From a virus, in IMG/VR virus record IMGVR_UViG_3300030616_000007, positions 1 to 43,303 of that record: 43,303 bases of DNA. One strand, given 5' to 3'. The notes under the pieces are model-generated. The model was given only the letters and a program-made list of their open reading frames with translations. It searched no databases and was not told where the DNA came from. The first letter of the stretch is position 1, and the number at the start of each line of letters is the position of its first letter. This document shows, piece by piece, positions 1 through 8,334 of the stretch. Both the position numbers and the translations under genes were made by a program.

Positions 1-127
1 GGTTTTTTGGGCGGAGTAACTTCCCCCACGAGTAGATTGAGAAGTCTTATAGTTGCCCCCTGTGGCCTCATTGGGAAGTGGGTTATCTTCTATGGTTTCT
101 GGGTATAAAACTTTATCATCTGCCATT
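1..127. repeat. Left copy of 127-bp terminal direct repeat (circular overlap)
   Basis: These bases are identical to the last 127 bases of the window. Genes read through the junction: the stop of the 538-aa protein (TAA at 126-128) overlaps the ATG of the gene that ends the window in a TAATG arrangement. An exact repeat of 127 bases equals a common assembler k-mer length, so it is most simply the overlap of a circular contig. A true short terminal repeat cannot be excluded from sequence alone. Confidence 0.95.
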
Positions 128-1742
128 AGTCGAAAAACACCTTAACTCTATGTACCTCTGGGCTAGAATTGCCTGTGGGCGTTAATATGATTCTGTACTC
201 AAAAATGTCTGCTGTCTCACCAATATTAAACACGGCCTTGGTTTCTTCTCTGGCAGTAAAGGTGCTGTCTCCCCGCTCGTTGGTGGCGGTAATAAAATCA
301 CCAGTTTTATTCAGTTTGTACTGAAAAGCGATATTTGATCCATCGGGGAGGGGTTCACAAAACACCTCAGCATACTTCCAAACTGGGATTTCGGACGGTT
401 TGTTTTTAATGTTTGGCGGTACTTCCAAGCTCTCATAATAGGCGGTAGCCTTATAGTCCTGCCTGACCGCCTTAACCCCAGGCTCTGTCCCGTCCTGATA
501 ACTAAACATTACCGTTCCATCAACCACCGCCACCGCTCCTAACTCATCAGCATCTATCTGATAGTCAAGGTTTAGCACAAATGGATGGTTTTTGTTCTTC
601 CTACCAAAACTGTAAATTCCACCCCTGCCCGTGTCTGCTCCATAGACCGCAAACAGGGCGATATTGTTTATGGTTTTAACGTCGGTAATGGCGGTAACTT
701 CCGGCTCTTCTTCTGGCCCCATCAAGTCCCATGAAAGCAAGCTGGATTGTTCGATTAGCGTAGTTACTCCCCCAGGATTGACTTGACCGCCACCAGGTAA
801 TGCTTTCATTGGTACGCTGTCATTCATGTCGCCATAGAAAATCTGGCCTTCGTCTCCCACTTGAGCCAGGGGGATTTCAGCATCAATTAGGCCGTTGATC
901 CCCTTGCCCGTGTCGGTGGCGCTGTAGGTTCCTATAATCGCCTTGTTGTTTCTCTCAATGAGGGTTTTAGCCAACTTAGACTCAAACAAGTGAACTGCAT
1001 CTGGGGTGTAGTAGTCGTTGTAGTTTACATAAGCCATTTTAGGACCATTACAGATCAACAGGGTTCCCCCCACCTCAGTCATGGTGTGATAGTCGCTTGG
1101 GGTCAAGTCTTGTTTAGGCCAACCAGCATCAGCATCAACATCGTTCCAGTCGGATTGTCCTGGCAATTCTTTTCGGTGTAGGGTGGTGTTTGTCGCCCAG
1201 TATAGATATGCTTTCCCTGAACTAGAAAACCACTCACTTGCCCCCTTTATTTCCCCGTCTGGGTCTTTATATACCCTCTGCCAAAAAGCGTCAGCGTCTC
1301 TTCTATAGATGTAGCCAGCCGAGCCAAAACCGTAGGTGTAACCGTCTGAGGCTTTGACAAAAAACTTGATTAAGTCTCTAAACACAGAAGTTACCTCTGC
1401 CGACAAAGAAGGACTGGGACTAATAGAGGCGCTGGGAGTGGGAGAAGGGCTGGGAGAGAGGCTTGCTGATGGAGACACCGAGGAAGAAGGACTGGGAGTG
1501 GGGCTGGGAGAAGCTGAGGCCGACAAAGACGGTGAGGCGGACTTACTCAATGAGGGTGAAACCGAGAGGGAGGGAGAAGCTGAGGTAATTAAACCTTCAT
1601 CTAGCGTGGTTTGTTGGCAAAAAAGGGAATCGGCCTGTCTCCTGATGGAGAGGTTCTTGCCAAACTTAAAAGCCCCTTCAACCCCTTTGTGGTTGAAGTC
1701 GGCTAAACCGCCAGAGAATTTATCAAAAACATAGTGAGACAT
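126..1742 (-). CDS. Virion/tail structural protein with short Ser/Pro repeat insert (538 aa)
   Basis: Large structural protein that I cannot assign to a named family. Residues 1-53 form a short N-terminal module with a GGLADFNHKG motif. Residues ~54-115 are an SPS-type low-complexity tract, and residues ~116-538 are a beta-rich domain with many Tyr, Trp and Gly residues, compatible with a propeller-like tail or receptor-facing domain. It is the last of three Ser/Pro-repeat genes in a row and overlaps the next tail gene across the circular junction (TAATG), so it belongs to the tail or surface module. The repeat separates two ordinary domains and looks like a flexible, possibly glycosylated stalk. 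Virion role is confident by context; exact role is unknown. Confidence 0.8.
   Translation of the reverse strand: MSHYVFDKFSGGLADFNHKGVEGAFKFGKNLSIRRQADSLFCQQTTLDEGLITSASPSLSVSPSLSKSASPSLSASASPSPTPSPSSSVSPSASLSPSPSPTPSASISPSPSLSAEVTSVFRDLIKFFVKASDGYTYGFGSAGYIYRRDADAFWQRVYKDPDGEIKGASEWFSSSGKAYLYWATNTTLHRKELPGQSDWNDVDADAGWPKQDLTPSDYHTMTEVGGTLLICNGPKMAYVNYNDYYTPDAVHLFESKLAKTLIERNNKAIIGTYSATDTGKGINGLIDAEIPLAQVGDEGQIFYGDMNDSVPMKALPGGGQVNPGGVTTLIEQSSLLSWDLMGPEEEPEVTAITDVKTINNIALFAVYGADTGRGGIYSFGRKNKNHPFVLNLDYQIDADELGAVAVVDGTVMFSYQDGTEPGVKAVRQDYKATAYYESLEVPPNIKNKPSEIPVWKYAEVFCEPLPDGSNIAFQYKLNKTGDFITATNERGDSTFTAREETKAVFNIGETADIFEYRIILTPTGNSSPEVHRVKVFFD
1398..1583 (-). repeat. Ser/Pro-rich repeat tract 1 (about 60 residues)
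   Basis: Encodes alternating Ser with Pro, Ala, Leu, Val, Ile and Thr. Pro-Ser dipeptides recur every few residues. At DNA level the units are degenerate, with both TCN and AGY serine codons. Confidence 0.9.
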
Positions 1743-1770
1743 ATATTCAAAGTAACAAATTAAATTATTT

Positions 1771-4443
1771 CTAGTCTAGCCAGCTTCTATATTTATTAGT
1801 CCAGGTGTTGCCAGTCCTTGAGTATTTATCTGTCCATTCGTTCCCTGCGTCTGAATACTTGTCCGCCCATTCATTCCCCGTCGAAGAATACTTGTCTGTC
1901 CACTCGTTGCCTGTTTCGCTATATTTGTTTTCCCACTCGTTGCCTGGGCGTGAATAGTGGTCTGTCCAGGCTGGCGGGGAAGGTGAGGGACTGATAGACA
2001 AGCTGGGTGAAAATGACGGCGATAGAGACGGAGATAGTGAAGGGCTTGGGGAGGGTGATGCGCTTGGTGAAAGTGAAGGACTGAGCGATGGTGAAAGCGA
2101 GGGGCTTAAAGATGCGCTACCAGAAGGAGATAGTGAGGGCGACAGGCTAGGAGAAAGACTGGGACTAATTGACGGCGACGGGCTAAAGGAAAACGAGGGT
2201 GAAAAACTTGGTGAGAGTGAGGGTGAAATAGAGGGCGAGACACTGGGAGAGAGTGAAGGCGACAGAGAAATTGAGGCGCTGGGAGAAAGAGAGGCTGATA
2301 GTGAAGGAGAAAGTGAGGCCGATACTGACGGGGAAAGGGACGGCGACAAAGAGGGCGACGCAGAGGCACTGGGAGACAGAGAGATACTTAACGAAATGGA
2401 AGCCGATGGAGACAGTGAAGGAGATGGGGAGGGCGACAACGATGGTGAGAGGGAGGGTGAACTGGCGGGGAAAGTAACCGCCCAGTAATCAGTTAATAGC
2501 TCATGTTCTGCCTGGCTGGGGCTGGGACTTAGAGAGACACTGGAGGAAGCCGAAACGGATGGGCTTAAACTAATCGAAACGCTAGGACTGAGAGAAACAG
2601 AAATTGATGGTGAAAGCGACGGACTAGCTGAGGGCGAGAGAGAAATAGATACCGACACAGAAACGGATGGGCTTGGTGAAAAGGATGCCGACGGGGACAG
2701 GCTAGGTGACAGGCTGGGACTGGCTGACGGAGAAATACTAGCCGAAGGGGAGAGGCTTGGAGAAAGCGAGACTGAAACCGACGGACTAGGGCTGGGTGAG
2801 AGAGAAACCGATGCGCTGGGTGAGAGGGAAGGTGAAGCCGAGGGGCTGATACTCAACGAGGGCGACAACGACGGACTCAGTGATGGGCTAGCAGACGGGG
2901 ACTGGCTCAATGATGGAGATAGGGACGGCGACAAACTTATACTAGCTGATGGGCTGATACTCGACGAGGGGGATAGACTAGGAGATAAAGAAACTGAGAC
3001 GCTCGGGCTGAGAGAAACGCTGGCTGAAGGAGATTGACTAGAGCTTGGTGAGAGAGATGGTGATAGGGAAAGACTTAAACTGGGAGACAAGGATGGTGAG
3101 GCTGATATAGAAACACTAGGAGACGGCGAAATTGAAGCGCTGGGACTAACTGAAGAAGAGGGAGAAAGCGACGGGGATAAACTAATACTCAATGACGGTG
3201 AAAGAGAAGGACTTAAGCTGATTGAAGCCGAGGGGGAGACACTAGATGAGGGTGAGAGACTAATTGAAACTGAAGGGCTAAGGCTCTGAGACAACGAGGG
3301 GGAGGCACTAATTGATACTGACGGAGACGGAGAGATACTAGCTGAAGGCGAAACACTAGACGACGGGGATAATGAAATTGAAAGTGATGGACTAGCAGAA
3401 ATCGAGACTGAAGGTGATGGTGAAATAGAAAGACTCTCTGAAAGTGAAGGGCTTGGGGAAATGCTAGCAGAGGGACTGATAGAAGATGATGGGGACAAAG
3501 ATGGTGAGGCCGATTCTCCACCAGGCTCATTAGTATAACCATAAATGTATAAATCTTGATCAGTGTCCTCTACTTTCTGTTCTAAAATTCTATCTGTATC
3601 AATCTCAACCCAACCCCAAAGATCATAAGTTATATCATAATAATTATCATAACTTTCACCATTTTTTCTTATTCCCCAGGAATATTGAGTATTATGAGAA
3701 TCGTACATGAAAAAAAGCGCTCCATTGTTTCCTTCTGGAATGAAACCACTACAATCAGCGTCTATATATGATCCAGCACTAGTAGCATGTCTGGAATTGG
3801 AATTGGTAAAAGTAGTGGCATTGGCAGTTAGCCAACACAATAAATACATATCAATATCATCAACATCTCCATGATAGGCTTCAAAAACTTCATTTTCGTC
3901 ACAACCCACTCCACCCGCATTCCACCTAATTCCACCTACTAATCCATATCTTGTGTCAGAAGAACCGTTTTTTCTCAGTCCAATTTCTTTTCCGCCAAAA
4001 GGATTTGCTTGATGGACAGTAACAAAAACAACAATAGCCGTATCACCGCCCGTATCACTCGAAATATCTACATCTTCCCAGGTATCATCACTGGTTAAAG
4101 TTTTTTGAACACGATTAGTTAGTGATCCGGCTTCAGCGGTTGTAGCATAACCAAGAATATATATCTCAATTTCCGAAGCATCTTCAGTATAAGCCTCAAA
4201 AATATCACTAGAATCAACACCTACGGCTACAAAAATATGCCCTTGATCTAATTGCCCATTTCCATCAGTTGAGCCATTCTTGCGAACACCCACACAGTCT
4301 CCGTCTGCTGTTGCGCTTACTATGATTTCCAAATAGACAAGGGCAACACTTCCCGCATCACCCCCAACATAAGAAGTGATGTCAATATCACTCCAAGAAC
4401 CATCGGCTGTGTGTGTTAGTTGTGATCTAGTAACTGCTTTCAT
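1771..4443 (-). CDS. Giant Ser/Pro-repeat virion protein with triplicated N-terminal domain and 11-aa C-terminal repeats (890 aa)
   Basis: Residues 1-310 hold three diverged ~100-aa repeats, each with a G[VLI]RKNG motif (near residues 52, 155 and 257), a preceding W-x-D-x-D segment and a trailing acidic Tyr-rich strand, suggesting three copies of a beta-sandwich. Residues ~311-823 are an almost pure S-P-S-x tract of about 510 residues, broken once near residue 650 by a short non-repeat peptide containing TDYWAVTF. Residues ~824-890 are about six 11-residue units of the form NEW-x-DKYS-x-xG. Its neighbours are other Ser/Pro-repeat genes and tail genes. It is most likely a virion fibre or surface protein with a mucin-like stalk. 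No named family recognised. Confidence 0.85.
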   Translation of the reverse strand: MKAVTRSQLTHTADGSWSDIDITSYVGGDAGSVALVYLEIIVSATADGDCVGVRKNGSTDGNGQLDQGHIFVAVGVDSSDIFEAYTEDASEIEIYILGYATTAEAGSLTNRVQKTLTSDDTWEDVDISSDTGGDTAIVVFVTVHQANPFGGKEIGLRKNGSSDTRYGLVGGIRWNAGGVGCDENEVFEAYHGDVDDIDMYLLCWLTANATTFTNSNSRHATSAGSYIDADCSGFIPEGNNGALFFMYDSHNTQYSWGIRKNGESYDNYYDITYDLWGWVEIDTDRILEQKVEDTDQDLYIYGYTNEPGGESASPSLSPSSSISPSASISPSPSLSESLSISPSPSVSISASPSLSISLSPSSSVSPSASISPSPSVSISASPSLSQSLSPSVSISLSPSSSVSPSASISLSPSLSPSLSISLSPSLSPSSSVSPSASISPSPSVSISASPSLSPSLSLSLSPSLSPSSSQSPSASVSLSPSVSVSLSPSLSPSSSISPSASISLSPSLSPSLSQSPSASPSLSPSLSPSLSISPSASPSLSPSASVSLSPSPSPSVSVSLSPSLSPSASISPSASPSLSPSLSPSASFSPSPSVSVSVSISLSPSASPSLSPSISVSLSPSVSISLSPSVSASSSVSLSPSPSQAEHELLTDYWAVTFPASSPSLSPSLSPSPSPSLSPSASISLSISLSPSASASPSLSPSLSPSVSASLSPSLSASLSPSASISLSPSLSPSVSPSISPSLSPSFSPSFSFSPSPSISPSLSPSLSPSLSPSGSASLSPSLSPSLSPSLSPSASPSPSPSLSPSLSPSFSPSLSISPSPSPPAWTDHYSRPGNEWENKYSETGNEWTDKYSSTGNEWADKYSDAGNEWTDKYSRTGNTWTNKYRSWLD
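1790..1974 (-). repeat. Tandem 11-residue repeats, consensus TDKYSxTGNEW
   Basis: About six tandem copies encode the extreme C-terminus of the 890-aa protein. Tyr, Trp and Asn are invariant or nearly so, with substitutions at the first, second and sixth positions. The array ends in a degenerate unit (TNKYRSWLD). Confidence 0.9.
1975..3513 (-). repeat. Ser/Pro-rich repeat tract 2 (about 510 residues)
   Basis: Longest low-complexity tract in the genome, with units such as SLSPS, SVSPS, SASISPS and SPSPS. Bases ~2461-2515 interrupt it with non-repeat sequence, perhaps an old recombination junction between two tracts. Synonymous serine codons are mixed, so the amino-acid pattern is better conserved than the DNA pattern. 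Confidence 0.9.
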
Positions 4444-4444
4444 A

Positions 4445-4819
4445 TTAAATTCTCAGAACAATTCCTTCAGTCGCCAAGTCGTTTATTTTTTGAGTTGTCT
4501 TATCAAACTTTTTTCCAACAATATTTCCAGAGGAATCATAAATATTGTTGTATTTAACCTCGGGTATTCTTTCTGATTCAGGTTGTTTGAGGTTTTCTTG
4601 ATGAAATTCAACGTCTCTGAGAAGAAAAATCAAACCATGTAATTTATCAAAAACTTCCTTGGTTAAAATTCCGTACTCCCCAAAAGGTTTTTTGTTGTAA
4701 TAACAATCAGACAGTTCGTCGTGAACCAGATTATATTTTCCATCAATTTTTTTCCTCAATTCCGAAAATTGAATCCCATTAAAATTTCTATTCATTTGGG
4801 AAAAATCTTTTTGGGCCAT
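4445..4819 (-). CDS. Hypothetical protein (124 aa) between Ser/Pro-repeat genes
   Basis: Unrecognised protein, mostly charged and probably helical, with Lys/Glu/Asp-rich stretches and no membrane segment. A Shine-Dalgarno GGAGG lies just upstream of the ATG (complement of 4822-4826). Its stop is one base from the start of the 890-aa repeat protein, so the two are translated together. Position suggests an accessory virion protein, or a chaperone for the repeat fibres as small genes beside phage fibres often are. That is inference from position only. Confidence 0.65.
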   Translation of the reverse strand: MAQKDFSQMNRNFNGIQFSELRKKIDGKYNLVHDELSDCYYNKKPFGEYGILTKEVFDKLHGLIFLLRDVEFHQENLKQPESERIPEVKYNNIYDSSGNIVGKKFDKTTQKINDLATEGIVLRI

Positions 4820-4846
4820 TTGCCTCCTAAAAATTTACAAATTTAT

Positions 4847-6601
4847 TTATGTAGCCTCCTGATAAACTCTGCAACATATTACGTTACTAGCATCTTTGTA
4901 GTGGGTTAAATCTGCTTTTTCTGCGGTAAGAGTGAAATCAGTGTCGGCATTACTGGTATTATCACTATCAACCGTTTCCCAGGCCGGAGTATTTCTATTA
5001 AAGATTTGTAAATAAACCCTTGAAGAAGATGGAGCAAGCGAGCTTTGTCCTTCCCACTCCAGCTGACAAGTATTATTAGCTCCCACAAAATCCTTAAACT
5101 GGTGGATCATGTATTGCCCCATACCAGTTTGCCCCACTCTCACATCATCTTTGTCTGCCACATCAATTATGTCTTGGGCGGAGTAGTTGTTTTCTAAATC
5201 AAGTATTCCTGTTGGTAAGGCCGCCTCATCGCCTCGAGTATATAATTGATAGCCTTCACTCGGCGACGGAGAGATGGAAAGCGAGGGTGAAAGAGAGGCA
5301 GACAGAGACGGTGAGGCAGAAATAGAAGCGCTGGGTGATGGACTAATACTGGCTGACGGAGAAACACTAGAGCTGGGCGACAAAGAGGGCGAGAGGCTTG
5401 GACTCAAACTGGGAGAAATACTGATACTGGGAGAGAGCGATGGGCTTAATGAAATCGAGACTGAAGGGGACAATGAGGGAGAAGCACTTGGAGACACTGA
5501 AAGAGACGGGCTGAGTGAGGGCGACAGTGAGGGCGATGGGGACAACGACAGGGACGGGGACAATGACGGAGACGGAGATAAAGATAGAGACGGAGATAGG
5601 GATGGGGACAATGAAGCCGACAGGGAGGGAGAAAGAGAGGGACTGACTGAAGATGAGGGCGATAAGGAGGGGGACGGCGACAAAGACAGTGACGGAGAAA
5701 GAGAGGGGCTTAAAGATGGCGATAAACTAATTGAAATGGATGGACTAGCAGAAATTGAAACAGAGGGAGAGGGGCTGATTGAAACTGAGGGAGACAGGGA
5801 GGGAGAAAGAGAAATTGAAACAGAAGGACTTAAACTAACAGAAACAGAGGGGCTAAGTGACACCGAAGCCGACGCAGACACCGAGGGCGACAAAGAGACG
5901 CTAACTGAAGGCGAGGGTGAAATAGAGGCGCTTGGACTAACACTGCTTGAGGGTGAAAGGGATGGAGACAGGGAAGGGGAAGGTGAGCCAAAAACGGGAG
6001 TGCATAGGCCGTCGTTAATCTTTATGTAGTCAACGTGATATTCGCCATTACCAGCTACCGTTCCTCCGCCAGTAAGTTGAATCTGTCCATCTGTAATGCT
6101 TGCATACGAAGCGTCTGCGTCTGTAACTTCCAGGCTATCATCAACGTAAATATCAACATCTGTTTGGCTATTGTGAATATCAAGCTGGATCGTGTGCCAA
6201 TCGTTATCCCAGGTCTTAGTCAAAACCTTAACATAAGCAGCCCCGTCATATACCCAAATACCATCCCCACTACCAAAAGGGCCACTATAATCATTCGCTA
6301 GAAAAACAGCTACCCTACACGCACCCCCATCAATAATTAGTTTTATTCCCCAATTACTATTCCCAAAACCATCCCACTGGTCTGCCTTAAAGCGCATCAA
6401 CACGGTTAGATTGCCACTCCCCATGCTGCCCATATCTTGAGTAATACGAGCAATAGCATTGGCGGAAGCCGACCTAATATCGCCATGCCACTGTCCAGAC
6501 GGATCAATTTCAGACACCGCCCCATTACTGCTGGTGTCCGTCCAGTCGTCTAGGTCGGTATCGAAATCTTCAACAAAGAGTCCCCAAGTACAACTAGCCA
6601 T
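4847..6601 (-). CDS. LamG-like domain plus Ser/Pro-repeat virion protein (584 aa)
   Basis: Residues 1-205 resemble a concanavalin/LamG-type jelly roll, with features such as DNDWHTIQLDI, VDIYVDDS and a closing YHVDYIKI strand. This fold often binds carbohydrate. Residues ~206-448 are S-P-S-x repeat, and residues ~449-584 are a separate C-terminal domain rich in Asp, Asn and Thr. The layout of head domain, mucin-like stalk and tip domain suggests a surface fibre or adhesin. The gene directly follows the sugar locus, with 23 bases between it and the glycosyltransferase fusion. The LamG call is by eye and moderate; the repeat tract is certain. Confidence 0.8.
   Translation of the reverse strand: MASCTWGLFVEDFDTDLDDWTDTSSNGAVSEIDPSGQWHGDIRSASANAIARITQDMGSMGSGNLTVLMRFKADQWDGFGNSNWGIKLIIDGGACRVAVFLANDYSGPFGSGDGIWVYDGAAYVKVLTKTWDNDWHTIQLDIHNSQTDVDIYVDDSLEVTDADASYASITDGQIQLTGGGTVAGNGEYHVDYIKINDGLCTPVFGSPSPSLSPSLSPSSSVSPSASISPSPSVSVSLSPSVSASASVSLSPSVSVSLSPSVSISLSPSLSPSVSISPSPSVSISASPSISISLSPSLSPSLSPSLSLSPSPSLSPSSSVSPSLSPSLSASLSPSLSPSLSLSPSPSLSPSLSLSPSPSLSPSLSPSLSVSPSASPSLSPSVSISLSPSLSPSISISPSLSPSLSPSLSPSSSVSPSASISPSPSASISASPSLSASLSPSLSISPSPSEGYQLYTRGDEAALPTGILDLENNYSAQDIIDVADKDDVRVGQTGMGQYMIHQFKDFVGANNTCQLEWEGQSSLAPSSSRVYLQIFNRNTPAWETVDSDNTSNADTDFTLTAEKADLTHYKDASNVICCRVYQEAT
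5258..5986 (-). repeat. Ser/Pro-rich repeat tract 3 (about 243 residues)
   Basis: Same S-P-S-x composition as the other tracts, lying between the LamG-like domain and the C-terminal domain. Its complement produces a long acidic antisense reading frame that is an artefact of the repeat. Confidence 0.9.
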
Positions 6602-6624
6602 GCTTTCTATTTAAGAAAACAAAA

Positions 6625-8334
6625 CTATCTCAACACAACCCAAGTCCCAATGAACCCAAACCCACTCCAATCCCATCCCTCTATATCAAAACACTTCTTT
6701 TCAGTCCATCCCTGAGTATATTTTTGATTCCTAAACTGTGACTTTTTCCATCTGGTAGCGCTGAGATTAGTCGTGTGGCGAATATCTATGTTGGGGTATT
6801 TTGATCTCCAAACATCAGATTTGTAGTCGTCTATTCTCTGTTCTCGGTTGTGGGTTCCTGGCTCAAACCCCATTCCTAGAATATCTTTAGTCGAATTCTC
6901 ACCAGCTAACAACCTCTCCATCCGCTTCTGATAGTGTTGGAGTAGTAGCTCACGTGATGCACAGATCGAGGGTAAGAGCTTGCTATCATAGTAGAGACAA
7001 TGCCCATCAGATGCTCTCAATCGCCACCAGTTGAGATTGTAGTAATAAGTATCATCCCGAGGTGGGGTAAATTCAAAGTGTGATGGGTGGTATAACCAGT
7101 CGTGTTCGCAAAAGAAAATATACTTAGCTTCCGAGGCTTCTATGGCTTTGAGAATCTGGGTAAAGTAGGCCATGTAACCCCGCTCCATCTTGATGTGTAT
7201 GTTTTTACCCATATCGGGCATGGGCTTTAGGGAAGCGCTAACAATCGGTAAACCGATAGATTTAATCTGTTTTTTACACGGGTGGGCAATCTTCAAAGTA
7301 AGCTGATTGTCGGTATAGTACACAATGCCTTTGGTGGGTTTCATGAACTTCTCCCCTTCTTTGTTAATTAGGTCTAACATTTTCTTTCCCTTGGGATCGT
7401 GCCAGTCTGGTAGAGGCTTAAACTTGTCGATTAGCCAGGATAGTGGGTGCTTCTGCTTAGGCCAGCGGTTGTATAAAAACAACTCTCTGGAGTATTGGCG
7501 GGCGTGTTCTATCTGCCTACCGTTCTGGGGGTAGGGAAAGTTAAAGTCTCCCCCCTGGGTCCTGAATAGATGTGAATACCAAGTTTTTTTATTAACCACT
7601 ACCCTACCGCCAGAAAGCCAGGTTTTCAAAGCCACCTCTGTTCCCTGCTGTCCCCAGGAGCCAAAGGCTTCATCACACACCCCTAATTCCCAGTATTTCT
7701 TCCTGGTCATCATAAAGCACGAACCTTGTAGCGACAGGGTTTCTGCTACATCAAGCATCGCTTCTGGGTGTTTCTTTCTAGCCCCGTGATACTGAAAATG
7801 TAGGGTAGTATCGAAGCGATAAAATTCATTTCTCCGGCTTAGTCTGGGTTTCCAGACCATCACCCTCTCAAACTTAGTGCTGTCACAAGCCTTGTTTTTA
7901 GTCCTCTTCTCTCCTGGGTCGTTACAGAATCTGGGAGTTGGCCCCTGATACCATTCATTACCACACTTTGTACACCTCCAGTTAAAGGCATGAAGGTTAT
8001 ACATGGCTGGAACCATAGTCATATCATCCTGCATATCCCTCATCATCTTTACGTCAAAGCCCTCATCAACAATGCAGTGAGCGTCTAGCTTCATTACATA
8101 TTTAGCCCGAGAAACATTAGCGGCCTCATTAACCGCCGCCCTCTGCCCGATGGGAGTAGCGTGGTAAACCAAGGTAACGTCACGGTGATCTGTCACTGGA
8201 GGATCAGGCCAGTTACCATCACAGACAACAATTACTTCAGTAAGACCACGCTTATTTTTTAGCACCCCCTCAACCGTTCTGCTTAGGAATTCCTCGTTTC
8301 TGGCGGCGATTAAAACTGACAGATCGTATTTCAT
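6625..8334 (-). CDS. Two-domain glycosyltransferase: GT2 domain with zinc-ribbon insert fused to second GT-like domain (569 aa)
   Basis: Residues 1-300 are a family-2 GT-A glycosyltransferase, with an N-terminal SVLIAARNE strand, CDGNWPDPP loop, KLDAHC as the DxD-type metal/nucleotide site, and a WGQQGTEVALKTWLSGG acceptor-side helix. A Cys-rich insert (CTKCGNEW ... C ... C) near residue 120 looks like a zinc ribbon. Residues ~335-569 are a second domain related to the separate glycosyltransferase-like proteins at 9706-10353 and 13297-14046, sharing I-S-x-KPM ... GxNI ... AKYIFFCEHDWLY. It overlaps the upstream dehydrogenase gene by ATGA. Fusion implies two sequential transfers on one glycan. 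Donor and acceptor are unknown. Confidence 0.85.
   Translation of the reverse strand: MKYDLSVLIAARNEEFLSRTVEGVLKNKRGLTEVIVVCDGNWPDPPVTDHRDVTLVYHATPIGQRAAVNEAANVSRAKYVMKLDAHCIVDEGFDVKMMRDMQDDMTMVPAMYNLHAFNWRCTKCGNEWYQGPTPRFCNDPGEKRTKNKACDSTKFERVMVWKPRLSRRNEFYRFDTTLHFQYHGARKKHPEAMLDVAETLSLQGSCFMMTRKKYWELGVCDEAFGSWGQQGTEVALKTWLSGGRVVVNKKTWYSHLFRTQGGDFNFPYPQNGRQIEHARQYSRELFLYNRWPKQKHPLSWLIDKFKPLPDWHDPKGKKMLDLINKEGEKFMKPTKGIVYYTDNQLTLKIAHPCKKQIKSIGLPIVSASLKPMPDMGKNIHIKMERGYMAYFTQILKAIEASEAKYIFFCEHDWLYHPSHFEFTPPRDDTYYYNLNWWRLRASDGHCLYYDSKLLPSICASRELLLQHYQKRMERLLAGENSTKDILGMGFEPGTHNREQRIDDYKSDVWRSKYPNIDIRHTTNLSATRWKKSQFRNQKYTQGWTEKKCFDIEGWDWSGFGFIGTWVVLR

Noticed and set aside
1-127. Biological direct terminal repeats
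   Set aside because: Length of exactly 127 bases and genes reading smoothly across the junction favour an assembly overlap of a circular molecule. Kept only as a repeat, not as a packaging feature.
5274-6029. Plus-strand acidic open frame of about 250 codons (EGDRDGE-like)
   Set aside because: It is the exact antisense of the Ser/Pro-repeat tract 3. A repeat without stops on one strand keeps the other strand open as well; there is no ribosome-binding site.
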